The notes below the pieces were generated by a model. That model was not told where the DNA came from. It worked only from the letters and a program-made list of their open reading frames with translations, and did no database searches. Shown here piece after piece: positions 56,016 through 64,000 of a stretch of 64,000 nt of DNA (its first letter is position 1; each line of letters opens with the position of its first letter). The stretch is from Bradyrhizobium sediminis (lineage in GTDB: Bacteria; Pseudomonadota; Alphaproteobacteria; Rhizobiales; Xanthobacteraceae). Both the position numbers and the translations under genes were made by a program. The DNA lies in the NCBI RefSeq assembly GCF_018736085.1, contig NZ_CP076134.1, positions 3,048,501-3,112,500 on the forward strand, read 5' to 3'.

Positions 56016-56762
56016 TCACCGCAAAATCTGGCTGAGGAACAGCTTGGTCCGCGCGTGCTGTGGGTTGGCGAAGAAGCTCGCCGGCGTGTTGGACTCGATG
56101 ATCTGCCCGGCGTCCATGAACACGATGCGGTTGGCGACTTCGCGGGCAAATCCCATTTCGTGGGTGACGACCAGCATGGTCATGCCCTCATTGGCGAGGT
56201 CGACCATGGTGTCGAGCACTTCCTTGACCATTTCGGGGTCGAGCGCCGAGGTCGGCTCGTCGAACAGCATCACCTTCGGGCTCATGGTCAAGGCGCGGGC
56301 GATGGCGACGCGCTGCTGCTGACCGCCGGACATCTGGCCCGGATATTTGTTGGCCTGGTGCGGAATCTTCACCCGCTCCAGATATTTCATCGCGGCGGCT
56401 TCGGCGTCCAACTTCGGGATGTTGCGCACCCAGATCGGCGCCAGCGTGCAGTTCTCCAGCACGGTCAGATGCGGAAACAGATTGAAACTCTGGAACACCA
56501 TGCCGACTTCGCGCCGGACTTCGTCGACCCGCTTCAGGTTCGGCCCCAGTTCGATGCCGTCGACCACGATCTCGCCTTCCTGGAACTCCTCCAGCGCGTT
56601 GATGCAGCGGATCAGCGTCGATTTACCCGAACCCGAGGGGCCGCAGATCACGATGCGCTCGCCCTTGGCGACCTCGAAATTGATGTCGCGCAGCACGTGA
56701 AAGTCGCCGTACCACTTGTTGAGGCCGTTGATGCTGACGATCGAATTCGCGGTCATGGTCAT
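56016..56762 (-). CDS. aapP: General L-amino-acid ABC transporter, ATP-binding protein
   Basis: The 248-residue ATPase energises amino-acid uptake. Walker A is GPSGSGKST, the signature [15 protein letters not shown], Walker [13 protein letters not shown], and the switch His is in [10 protein letters not shown]. The sequence and gene order (J, Q, M, P on the minus strand) match the AapJQMP importer of rhizobia, which takes up a broad range of amino acids, notably glutamate, and in some rhizobia is required for effective nodules. It follows aapM by 4 bp. Confidence 0.93.
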   Translation of the reverse strand: MTMTANSIVSINGLNKWYGDFHVLRDINFEVAKGERIVICGPSGSGKSTLIRCINALEEFQEGEIVVDGIELGPNLKRVDEVRREVGMVFQSFNLFPHLTVLENCTLAPIWVRNIPKLDAEAAAMKYLERVKIPHQANKYPGQMSGGQQQRVAIARALTMSPKVMLFDEPTSALDPEMVKEVLDTMVDLANEGMTMLVVTHEMGFAREVANRIVFMDAGQIIESNTPASFFANPQHARTKLFLSQILR

Positions 56763-56766
56763 TTGC

Positions 56767-58290
56767 TCAATTGCGCCGATGCGCGTTCACCCTGTTCTCG
56801 ACGAACAGCGAATAGCGCGACATGCCAAAACAGAAGACGAAGTAGATCATTCCGGTGAAGGCAAACCCGGTGAACAGGGTTGTCGGCGTCGACCATACCG
56901 GATCGCTGAAGGAAGCCTGCAGACTGCCAAGCAGATCAAACAGCGCCACGATCGAGACCAGCGAGGTGTCCTTGAACAGGGCGATGAAACTGTTGACGAG
57001 ACCGGGGATAACGTGGCGCAGCGCCTGCGGCATCACGATCAGGCCGGTGGTCTTGGCCCAGGACAGGCCGAGCGCGCTCGCAGCCTCCCCCTGCCCGCGC
57101 GGGATCGCCTGCAATCCGCCGCGGATAACTTCGGCCTGGTAGGCGCCGGCAAACAGCGCGATACCGATCAGGGCGCGGACCAGACCGTCCACCGTAAAAT
57201 TGCCTGGCAGGAACAAAGGCAGCATGTAGGTGGCGAAAAACAACACCGTGATCAGCGGCACGCCGCGCCAGAACTCGATGAATGCGATCGAAAAGATCCG
57301 GATCAGCGGAATCGTCGAGCGCCGCCCCAGCGCCAGCGCGATGCCGACCGGCATCGAGGTGACGATGCCGGTGACCGACACCACCAGCGTCACCAGAAGC
57401 CCGCCCCACAGCCGCGTATCGACCACCGGCAGGCCGCCGCGGTCGAGGCCCAGCAACGCGATGACAATGCCGATGCCGGCAAAGACCGCAAGACTGTTGA
57501 CGAGGGCCCGCCATCCAGCGCGGACACCGCCATTGAGCAGAAACAACAGAATCGAGACGATCGCGGCGGTGGCCACGAAGTCGGCCCATACCGGCCGTGG
57601 GAATATCTGAGTCTGGTCGCGAAGCCAGGTCAGCGGCCAGATCAGCCAGGAAATCACCGTGCCGAGCAGCATCAGCAACTTTCCGAGCAGCCACAGCAGC
57701 GGGCCGATCACCGCGATCGCCTCGCCCACGCTGACGAGCTTGCGGCCGCCCTCGCCGATGCTGTCGCCCAATCCCGCCAGCAGTCCTGCCGTCCAGCTGA
57801 CGCCCAGTCCCTTCAGGCCGCCGCCATGCAGCAGGAAGAAGGCAACGATGGGGAAAGCGACGAAGAACAGTCCGGCGTTGAGGCCTTTGGCCGGCAGCCG
57901 CGGAATCAGCAGCGGCAACAGCAACAGCGCCGCCAGGAAAAACGTCAGGTTCACCCGCCAACGTTCGGCCTCCGGATAGAAACCGTAGATGAACTGGCTG
58001 AATTTCGCCTGGATGTAGGGCCAGCAGGCGCCAACCGTATGTCCGGCATTTTCCGCAAGGCAGGCGTTGCGATCCTTGCCGGTCCAGATCGCATCGATCA
58101 GGAGAAACTTCACCGCCGGAACGATGGTGAACCAGAGCAGCAGCACGCCCAGAATGGTCAGGAGAACATTGGTCGGTGAATTGAACAGGCGCGTGCGCAG
58201 GAAACCGACAAAACCAGTGGTCTTGACCGGCGCAGAGCGCTCGGGGACAAGTTCCTGGCGAACGAACGGCGAAACGGAGATATCGCTCAT
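56767..58290 (-). CDS. aapM: General L-amino-acid ABC transporter, permease AapM
   Basis: The 507-residue permease is unusually long for a HisM-type subunit, as is typical of AapM: a long N-terminal membrane region (several helices through about residue 290) precedes the transport domain with the EAA-type loop ([23 protein letters not shown]). It pairs with AapQ to form the channel. The start at 58290 overlaps the aapQ stop by four bases (ATGA); the frame is open nine codons further upstream but only overlaps aapQ. Confidence 0.93.
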   Translation of the reverse strand: MSDISVSPFVRQELVPERSAPVKTTGFVGFLRTRLFNSPTNVLLTILGVLLLWFTIVPAVKFLLIDAIWTGKDRNACLAENAGHTVGACWPYIQAKFSQFIYGFYPEAERWRVNLTFFLAALLLLPLLIPRLPAKGLNAGLFFVAFPIVAFFLLHGGGLKGLGVSWTAGLLAGLGDSIGEGGRKLVSVGEAIAVIGPLLWLLGKLLMLLGTVISWLIWPLTWLRDQTQIFPRPVWADFVATAAIVSILLFLLNGGVRAGWRALVNSLAVFAGIGIVIALLGLDRGGLPVVDTRLWGGLLVTLVVSVTGIVTSMPVGIALALGRRSTIPLIRIFSIAFIEFWRGVPLITVLFFATYMLPLFLPGNFTVDGLVRALIGIALFAGAYQAEVIRGGLQAIPRGQGEAASALGLSWAKTTGLIVMPQALRHVIPGLVNSFIALFKDTSLVSIVALFDLLGSLQASFSDPVWSTPTTLFTGFAFTGMIYFVFCFGMSRYSLFVENRVNAHRRN

Positions 58291-59492
58291 GGGCCGGCAC
58301 TCCGGCCGAGCCGCCATCCGTAGAAGCTCATGATCGCGCTGGTGACCAGCGAGATCAGGAGATAGACGCCCATCGTAATCGAAATGATCTCGATCGCCTG
58401 CCCGGTCTGGCTCAGCGCCGTGCCGGCGAATACCGAAACCAGGTCGGGATAGCCGATCGCCACCGCCAGCGACGAGTTCTTGGTGAGATTGAGATACTGG
58501 TTGGTGAGCGGCGGCAGGATGACGCGCAGCGCCTGCGGCACCACGATCAGCCGCAAGGTCGATCCGCGCGACAAACCAAGCGAAGCACCGGCTTCCATCT
58601 GCCCCTTGTGAACCGACAGAATGCCGGCGCGAACGATTTCGGCGATGAAGGCCGCCGTGTAGGTCGAGAGCGCCAGCGTCAGCGCGACAAACTCCGGAAT
58701 GACGCGCGAGCCGCCGGCGAAATTGAAGCCCTTGAGCGCGGGGAATTCGAAGGTGACGGGCCTGCCGAACAACAGCGACGCCAGCAAGGGCAGACCGATC
58801 AGCAATCCCAGCACATAAGGCCAGATCCTGATCAGTTTACCGCTTTCGAACAGTTGCTTCCGCGCGTACCACCGCAGGCCCAACGCAGCGGCGATCGCGA
58901 TCAGGACCGCCAGCGCGAATGGCTCGAGGCCCGGATCGGCGATCGGCTTCGGAATCACCAGCCCGCGGTTACTGAGAAAAGCGCTGTCGAGTATCGAGTA
59001 GCTCTGTCGCGGGTTAGGCAGCGTCGCCAGCACGGCCCGGTACCAGAACAGGATCTGGAACAAGAGCGGCAGGTTGCGTATCAGTTCGACGTAACCGCCT
59101 GAAATCCGCGACAGCAGCCAGTTCGGCGACAGCCGGCCCAGCGCGACGATGAACCCGATGATGGTGGCAAAGAAGATGCCGATGACCGAGACGATCAGCG
59201 TGTTCAGCAGGCCGACCAGGAACACGCGGGTATAGGAGTCGGAACCGGAATAGGGAATCAGGCTCTGGCTGACGTCGAAGCCCGCCGTATTCTCCAGGAA
59301 GCCGAGGCCGGATGTGATCCGCTGCGCCTGCAAATTGGCACGCGCATTGGCGACGATTTCAAAGCCGATCCACAGCAGCGCGGCGACGAACAGGATCTGA
59401 AAGACAAACCCGTTCCAGCCCGCCCGACCGCCGAGCGCGCGTTGCAGCCTGAAAAGAAACTGCGACGGAGGCGCTCGGGCTTCGATGGACAT
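58287..59492 (-). CDS. aapQ: General L-amino-acid ABC transporter, permease AapQ
   Basis: The 401-residue permease begins MSIEARAPPSQFLFRLQRAL and has about eight membrane segments with the EAA loop EIVRAGILSVHKGQMEAGASLGLS. It forms the inner-membrane channel with AapM. An unusually long loop between the first helices (QSLIPYSGSDSYTRVFLVGL) is a feature of this family. It follows aapJ by 21 bp. Confidence 0.94.
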   Translation of the reverse strand: MSIEARAPPSQFLFRLQRALGGRAGWNGFVFQILFVAALLWIGFEIVANARANLQAQRITSGLGFLENTAGFDVSQSLIPYSGSDSYTRVFLVGLLNTLIVSVIGIFFATIIGFIVALGRLSPNWLLSRISGGYVELIRNLPLLFQILFWYRAVLATLPNPRQSYSILDSAFLSNRGLVIPKPIADPGLEPFALAVLIAIAAALGLRWYARKQLFESGKLIRIWPYVLGLLIGLPLLASLLFGRPVTFEFPALKGFNFAGGSRVIPEFVALTLALSTYTAAFIAEIVRAGILSVHKGQMEAGASLGLSRGSTLRLIVVPQALRVILPPLTNQYLNLTKNSSLAVAIGYPDLVSVFAGTALSQTGQAIEIISITMGVYLLISLVTSAIMSFYGWRLGRSAGP

Positions 59493-59513
59493 CGCCGTGC
59501 CGGTGGCTCGCGA

Positions 59514-60530
59514 TCAGCGGATCGGCGGCGCGTACTGGATTCCGCCCTTGTTCCAGAGCTGGTTGAGTCCACGGGCGATCCCGAGCTTGGAGCCGGCGCC
59601 GACGTTACGATCGAAAGATTCGCCGTAATTGCCCGTCGCCTTCACGATCCGCGTCACCCAATCCTTGGTGAGGCCAAGCTGTTCACCGAGATTGCCGTCG
59701 GCGCCGAAAACCCGCTTGAATTCCGGCTTGTCCGATTTCGCCAGTTCATCGACGTTCTTCTGGGTGACGCCCATTTCTTCGGCGGTCACCATCGCAAACA
59801 GGGTCCACTTCACGATATCGAACCACTGGTCGTCTCCATGGCGGACCATCGGGCCGAGCGGCTCCTTGGAGACCACCTCCGGAAGCACGACGTGGTCGGC
59901 CGGATTGGCAAGCTTCAGGCGCTGGGCATAGAGCTGCGACACGTCGGTGGTGAAGACGTCGCAGCGGCCGGATTCATAGGCCTTGACGGTCTCGTCGGCA
60001 GTACCGAACGCGATCACCTCATACTTCATGTTGTTGCCCTTGAAGTAGTCGGCGAGGTTCTGCTCGGTGGTGGTGCCGGTCTGCACGCAGACCGAGGCGC
60101 TGTTCAGTTCGAGCGCCGAGTTCACCTTCAGCGCTTTTTTGACCATGAATCCCTGGCCGTCATAATAGGTGACGCCGGTGAAGTTGGCGCCGAGCGAGGT
60201 GTCGCGCGACACGGTCCAGGTGGTGTTGCGCGACAACACGTCGATTTCGCCGGACTGCAGCGCCGTGAAGCGGTCCTTGGCCGACAACGGCACGAACTTG
60301 ATTTTGGTCGGATCGTTGAAAACCGCCGCGGCAATCGCGCGGCAGACATCGACGTCGAGGCCGGTCCAGTTGCCCTTGTCGTCGGGAGACGAGAAGCCCG
60401 GCAGGCCCTGGCTTACGCCGCAGGATAGCTGGCCCCGGTCCTTGACCGTCTTGAGCGTCTGCGCGGTGGCCGCCTGGCTCGAAAAACCGGCGGCGAGTGC
60501 GAGGGTAAAAACCAGTGATACGCGTTTCAT
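59514..60530 (-). CDS. aapJ: General L-amino-acid ABC transporter, substrate-binding protein
   Basis: The 338-residue periplasmic binding protein has a signal peptide (about 1-23, ending ATA) and the type II solute-binding fold of polar amino-acid binders: TLKTVKDRGQLSCGVSQGLPGFSSPDD at the start, then VDVCRAIAAAVFNDPTKIKFVPLSA and a C-terminal NQLWNKGG. It delivers amino acids to AapQM. The start at 60530 has AAAGGC upstream. It is the first gene of the operon. A plausible sigma-70-type promoter lies at 60650-60678 (minus strand: TTGACC-17-CCTGTT). Confidence 0.94.
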   Translation of the reverse strand: MKRVSLVFTLALAAGFSSQAATAQTLKTVKDRGQLSCGVSQGLPGFSSPDDKGNWTGLDVDVCRAIAAAVFNDPTKIKFVPLSAKDRFTALQSGEIDVLSRNTTWTVSRDTSLGANFTGVTYYDGQGFMVKKALKVNSALELNSASVCVQTGTTTEQNLADYFKGNNMKYEVIAFGTADETVKAYESGRCDVFTTDVSQLYAQRLKLANPADHVVLPEVVSKEPLGPMVRHGDDQWFDIVKWTLFAMVTAEEMGVTQKNVDELAKSDKPEFKRVFGADGNLGEQLGLTKDWVTRIVKATGNYGESFDRNVGAGSKLGIARGLNQLWNKGGIQYAPPIR

Positions 60531-60649
60531 GGCAAAGCCTTTCAAGGGTCGTCCGGAACGTTTGCTTATCCTCGCGCGCGCCGATGGGCCTACCCGGTGA
60601 TCCACTTTCCTGCCGTCCCTGCAAATCGCTCCTGCAAACGGCATGCCGT

Positions 60650-60678
60650 AACAGGCAGTTTGACGCAGAATCGGTCAA
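60650..60678 (-). promoter_or_regulatory. Candidate promoter of the aap operon
   Basis: Minus strand TTGACC, 17-base spacer, CCTGTT. The -35 element is good, the -10 element weak. Confidence 0.3.
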
Positions 60679-60771
60679 GCAATAGATCGACGGTCGCGGC
60701 AGGCCCCTCAACGTGCAGCGACTGAATAGCTCGCCTGCATCACAGAACGACTGGCGAGCCGGGTCAAGGGG

Positions 60772-60801
60772 TTGACGGCCGTCTTCTGTGTCCTGTTATT
60801 A
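60772..60801 (+). promoter_or_regulatory. Candidate promoter of metC
   Basis: TTGACG, an 18-base spacer, TTATTA; the leader would be about 80 bases and include the CCCGCC/GGCGGG hairpin. Confidence 0.35.
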
Positions 60802-60884
60802 ACAAACCCAGCCCGAACCCGCCGCCCGGCGGGGCTTTCGACGGTCGCGGCTGTGGCAAAAAATCTTTTGGTGGCAGCCGGCGC

Positions 60885-62078
60885 ATGAGTTTTTCAGGGG
60901 ATGACGGAACAACGAACCTGCACAAGGCCGAAACACTGCTGGTGACGGCGGGCCGAGACACCAAGGCGCAAAAGGGATTCGTCAATCCGCCGGTGGTTCA
61001 CGGCTCCACCGTGCTGTATCCGACCGCAGAGGACCTGCATGCCCATCGCGGCGAGTTCCAGTATGGCCGCCGGGGAACCCCGACCACCAAGGCGCTGCAG
61101 GAGGCGCTGATCGCGCTCGAAGGCCCGCAATGCGCCGGCGTCGGCATCGCGCCGTCGGGGCTGGCGGCAATCTCCACCACCCTGCTCGCCGTGCTCAAAT
61201 CCGGCGATCATCTGCTGGTCTGCGACAATGCCTATCGTCCCACCCGCAATTTCTGCAATGGCATGCTGGCCCGCTACGGCGTCGAGACCACCTATTTCGA
61301 TCCCCTGATCGGCGCCGGCATCGCGGCATTGTTCAAGCCCAACACCAAGGCGGTGGTGGTTGAAGCGCCCGGCTCGCAATCCTTCGAAATGCCCGACATT
61401 CCCGCGATCGCCTCGGTGGCGCATGCGCGCGGCGCGCTTGTCATCGACGACAACACCTGGGCGACGCCGCTGTATCACCGCTCGCTGGAGCTCGGCGTCG
61501 ATATCAGCATGCAGGCGGCGACCAAATATATCGGCGGCCATTCCGACATCATGTTCGGCACGATTTCGGCCAATGCCAGGGCTTGGCCGCTGGTGGCCGA
61601 GGCGATCCAGTTGCTCGGCGTCTGCGCCGGACCGGACGACGTGTTCCTGGCGCTGCGCGGCCTGCGCACGCTTTCGGTGCGACTGGCGCAGCATCACAAG
61701 TCCGCGATCGAGATGGCGCGCTGGCTCGCCGGCCGGCCCGAAGTCATCAGCGTGCTGCATCCGGCGCTCGAAAGCCATCCGGGCCACGCGATATGGAAGC
61801 GGGATTTCACCGGCGCGTCCGGCCTGTTCAGCGTCGTGCTGCAGCCGAAGCCGCAAGCCGCCGTCGATACCCTGCTCGACACCGTAAAACTGTTCGGCAT
61901 GGGCTATTCCTGGGGCGGCTTCGAGAGCCTCGTCATCCCGTTCGACTGCGCGCCCTACCGCACCGCCACCACATGGGCGCCGGGCGGCCCCAGCCTGCGG
62001 CTGCATATCGGGCTGGAGAATGTCGAGGATCTGAAAGCCGATCTGGAGCGCGGATTCGCCGCTTTCAACGCGGCGTAG
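60885..62078 (+). CDS. metC: Cystathionine beta-lyase
   Basis: MetC cleaves cystathionine to homocysteine, pyruvate and ammonia with PLP. The 397-residue protein belongs to the Cys/Met PLP family: FQYGRRGTPTTKALQEALIAL, GVGIAPSGLAAISTTLLAVL, DDNTWATPLYHRSLELGVDI, and the PLP Lys in QAATKYIGGHSDIMFG. The GRRGTPTT phrase and the VGIAPSGLAA segment favour beta-lyase over gamma-synthase. It lies opposite the aap operon, separated by the 354-bp gap. Confidence 0.92.
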   Translation: MSFSGDDGTTNLHKAETLLVTAGRDTKAQKGFVNPPVVHGSTVLYPTAEDLHAHRGEFQYGRRGTPTTKALQEALIALEGPQCAGVGIAPSGLAAISTTLLAVLKSGDHLLVCDNAYRPTRNFCNGMLARYGVETTYFDPLIGAGIAALFKPNTKAVVVEAPGSQSFEMPDIPAIASVAHARGALVIDDNTWATPLYHRSLELGVDISMQAATKYIGGHSDIMFGTISANARAWPLVAEAIQLLGVCAGPDDVFLALRGLRTLSVRLAQHHKSAIEMARWLAGRPEVISVLHPALESHPGHAIWKRDFTGASGLFSVVLQPKPQAAVDTLLDTVKLFGMGYSWGGFESLVIPFDCAPYRTATTWAPGGPSLRLHIGLENVEDLKADLERGFAAFNAA

Positions 62079-62161
62079 GACGGCATCTCGCCATTACCCA
62101 GGACGCGGACGCCCTTCGCGGCGAGCGACAAGTCTGCCTTGCGCCAGACTCGCCCGATGGT

Positions 62162-62185
62162 GATCCGATTCAACCTGATCGGATC
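62162..62185. terminator. Hairpin between metC and a small convergent ORF
   Basis: GATCCGAT (62162-62169) pairs with ATCGGATC (62178-62185) around TCAACCTG. Similar GATTCAACCTGATCGGATCA words are common repeats in Bradyrhizobium (from memory), so it may be a dispersed repeat acting as terminator. Confidence 0.5.
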
Positions 62186-62190
62186 ATGAT

Positions 62191-62355
62191 CTAGGCTTTG
62201 ACGTCGACCAACGCCTCTTGTTCGGCCTGCCGCTGAACCTCGATGACGGCTTGCACATCGCTGTTGATGACCGTCGCCGGCGCCTTCGCAGTCTCGTCGA
62301 TGACAAGCTGGACTTTGGCCTGCGTCACCGCTGCAGGCACGGGATAAATAACCAT
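62191..62355 (-). CDS. Small hypothetical protein (54 aa)
   Basis: ATG at 62355 follows AGGGGAGGGCTCT, a very strong ribosome-binding site, and the frame ends TAG at 62191. The protein reads MVIYPVPAAVTQAKVQLVID, then ETAKAPATVINSDVQAVIEV and ends QAEQEALVDVKA. It is soluble, mainly helical and slightly acidic. No family is recognised. It converges on metC. Confidence 0.65.
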   Translation of the reverse strand: MVIYPVPAAVTQAKVQLVIDETAKAPATVINSDVQAVIEVQRQAEQEALVDVKA

Positions 62356-62457
62356 AGAGCCCTCCCCTACACCTCCAAGTTGTCAGGGGGCCGTTTACGG
62401 CCTGTAAAAGGTTTGGGTTAATGACGATTTTTTAACCAGTCGCCCGAGCACATTTTC

Positions 62458-62496
62458 GCGGACTCTGTTCGTTCTCCGTGAACAGAAGGAGTCCGC
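62458..62496. promoter_or_regulatory. Long two-part hairpin upstream of the Na/Pi transporter gene
   Basis: GCGGACTC (62458-62465) pairs with GAGTCCGC (62489-62496), and inside it TGTTC pairs with GAACA around a 9-nt loop. It could be an attenuator, part of an untranslated leader, or a small RNA end. Confidence 0.35.
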
Positions 62497-62639
62497 GGGA
62501 CCGCGCGGCGGCTCACGAAGCCGGTCGGTAGGCGCGACTCCAGGCGCATTTCGGCAGCCAACCGCAAATAAAACGATTGATCCGCGGGTATTTGGCGATA
62601 GCCTGAGCTTTCGACTCAATTCCTAAAGAGCGGACGAGC

Positions 62640-64000
62640 ATGGGAAGCGTGGTTCTTCTCGACCTGATGGGCGGAGTAGCTTTGCTGCTGTGGGGCCTGC
62701 ATATGGTCCACAGCGGCATTCTGCGCGCCTTCGGTCCCGATCTGCGTCAGCTTCTGGCCAGGGCGCTAAGCAACCGGTTCACCGCTTTCGCCGCCGGCAT
62801 CGGCCTCACGGCGCTACTGCAAAGCAGCACCGCGACCGCGCTGATCACGAGTTCCTTCACCGCCGAAGGCCTAGTCGGCCTGGTGCCTGCGCTCGCGATC
62901 ATGCTCGGCGCCAATGTCGGCACCACGCTGATCGTGCAGATACTGTCGTTCAACATCGCCGCGGTGGCACCGGTTCTCTTCATCATCGGCCTGGTCGCGT
63001 TCCGCAGCGGCGCGCGCTCCCGCATCAAGGATGTCGGCCGCGTCTCTATCGGCCTCGGCCTGATGCTGCTGGCGCTGCATATCCTGCTCGACACGCTGGC
63101 GCCGGCGGAAAACGCCCCCGGCATGCGCGTCTTCATGAACGCCATTACCGGCGACCCCGTGCTATGCATCCTGATCGGCGCCATCGTCACCTGGGCGGTG
63201 CATTCCAGCGTCGCCAGCGTCCTGCTGATCATGTCGCTGGCCTATGCACAGTTCATTTCGCCCGCAGCGTCGCTGGCGCTGGTGCTGGGCGCCAATCTCG
63301 GCAGCGCGATCAATCCGGTTTTCGAAGGCGCGCACCGCGACAACCCCGCGAGCTACCGGCTCCCGGTCGGCAATCTCATCAACCGGCTGGTTGGCGTGCT
63401 GCTGGTGGCGCCGTTCCTGCGTCCGATCACCGAAATCCTGCAGGCGTGGCAGCCCGACCTCGCCAGGCTGACGGCCGGATTCCATATCGCCTTCAACGTG
63501 GCGACTGCGGTCATCTTCATCGGCCTGCTCGACGGCATGGCGAGGCTCCTGAACAAGCTGCTGCCCGACCGGGTCCGGCAGACCGACCCGTCAGGGCCAC
63601 GTTATCTCGACGAGAGCGCGCTGGAGACGCCCTCGCTCGCGCTGGCGGACGCCGCGCGCGAGACCCTGCACATGGGCGATCTGGTCGAGGTCATGCTGCG
63701 CAAGGTGATGGCCGCGATGATGACCAACGATCGCGCGCTGGTCGACGAAGTGTCGCGGATGGACAACAGCGTTGACAATCTCGACGAGGCGATCAAGCTT
63801 TACGTGACCAAGCTCACGCGCGGCAGTCTCGACGAGCGCGAGGGCCAGCGGGCGATGGAGATCATTTCCTTCGCCATCAATCTCGAGCACATGGGCGACA
63901 TCATCGACAAGAATCTGAGCGAACTCGCGACCAAGAAGATCAAGCGCAGGTTCCAGTTTTCGCCCGAAGGCGCCGAGGAACTGTCGGCCTTCCACAAGCG
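62640..64000 (+). CDS. Na/Pi-cotransporter family protein with PhoU-like tail (cut by window edge)
   Basis: The visible 453 residues show two inverted repeats of the Na+/Pi cotransporter family: GLTALLQSSTATALITSSFT with the QSSTATA motif, and VTWAVHSSVASVLLIMSLAY. GANVGTT and GANLGSA follow each repeat. Membrane segments run to about residue 310; the rest (from about 345, ALADAARETLHMGDLVEVML) is helical and PhoU-like, as in NptA/YjbB relatives, and is unfinished at the window edge. It moves phosphate (or a similar anion) with sodium; in E. coli YjbB this type exports phosphate. The ATG at 62640 has GAGCGGACGAG upstream. Confidence 0.9.
   Translation, partial: MGSVVLLDLMGGVALLLWGLHMVHSGILRAFGPDLRQLLARALSNRFTAFAAGIGLTALLQSSTATALITSSFTAEGLVGLVPALAIMLGANVGTTLIVQILSFNIAAVAPVLFIIGLVAFRSGARSRIKDVGRVSIGLGLMLLALHILLDTLAPAENAPGMRVFMNAITGDPVLCILIGAIVTWAVHSSVASVLLIMSLAYAQFISPAASLALVLGANLGSAINPVFEGAHRDNPASYRLPVGNLINRLVGVLLVAPFLRPITEILQAWQPDLARLTAGFHIAFNVATAVIFIGLLDGMARLLNKLLPDRVRQTDPSGPRYLDESALETPSLALADAARETLHMGDLVEVMLRKVMAAMMTNDRALVDEVSRMDNSVDNLDEAIKLYVTKLTRGSLDEREGQRAMEIISFAINLEHMGDIIDKNLSELATKKIKRRFQFSPEGAEELSAFHK

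Larger units (their letters stand above)
60531..60884. other. Divergent aapJ/metC regulatory gap
   Basis: This 354-bp gap holds no gene. It contains candidate promoters on both strands and a 16-nt perfect hairpin CCCGCC-GCCC-GGCGGG near 60816-60831 in the metC leader. No NtrC-type site (GCAC-N-GTGC spacing) and no known riboswitch was recognised. Confidence 0.4.

Noticed and set aside
60816..60831. Methionine or SAM riboswitch in the metC leader
   Set aside because: Only a simple GC hairpin is present; no SAM-II or SAH aptamer core could be recognised.

Overview
The window is GC-rich chromosomal DNA from an alphaproteobacterium, most likely Bradyrhizobium or a close relative such as Rhodopseudomonas. 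The evidence is the gene order dusB(nifR3)-ntrB-ntrC-ntrY-ntrX-hfq-hflX-mazG, the order pcm-like/tolC/popZ/valS, an aapJQMP amino-acid importer, a fused ispDF, and repeats typical of that group. The genus is inferred from gene order and sequence character; no search was run.

Layout. 1-470: the end of an IS481-family element, cut by the window edge. 0.6-9.4 kb: accessory genes (a lipoprotein, a DUF2975/XRE pair behind an operator array, an acyl-CoA synthetase, a reductase/TetR divergent pair, a transposase remnant, an amidase that seems to have lost its signal peptide, a crotonase, a secreted protein). 9.5-11.2 kb: cobalt-type nitrile hydratase alpha, beta and accessory genes. 11.2-12.8 kb: queC and mazG. 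12.9-22.3 kb: the nitrogen-regulation block on the minus strand. 22.6-33.6 kb: housekeeping genes (ispDF, cinA, a COQ10/RatA-like gene, lipA, a DNA glycosylase, valS, popZ, tolC, pcm-like). 33.8-36.4 kb: small proteins, tRNA-Asn, tRNA-Cys and a DTW-domain tRNA-modifying enzyme. 36.4-52.4 kb: an RND efflux operon on the minus strand. 52.8-54.8 kb: a decayed FAD-protein/DUF1365 region in front of an intact cyclopropane-fatty-acid synthase. 54.9-62.1 kb: cysK, the aap importer and metC. 62.2-64 kb: a small ORF and a Na/Pi-cotransporter-like gene running off the edge.

The most unusual structure is in the RND operon. The two inner-membrane pump genes, which originally overlapped as TAATG, are separated by about 6.8 kb carrying three co-oriented genes for exported proteins: a 972-residue zincin-like/TPR protein, a 623-residue coiled-coil protein of unknown function, and a 610-residue PDZ/beta-helix protein. 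A perfect 44-bp direct repeat flanks the insert. The copy beside the first pump gene is the first 14 codons of the second pump gene, left as a vestige. A candidate FNR/FixK-type box lies just upstream of the first cassette gene. This cassette is the best candidate here for an undescribed system.

Several intergenic regions hold clear palindromes: paired operators at the TetR promoter, a four-half-site array before DUF2975, a perfect CRP-consensus-like site at 35062-35083, and a cloverleaf-forming repeat at 2068-2149. No CRISPR array, rRNA, prophage or replication origin was seen.
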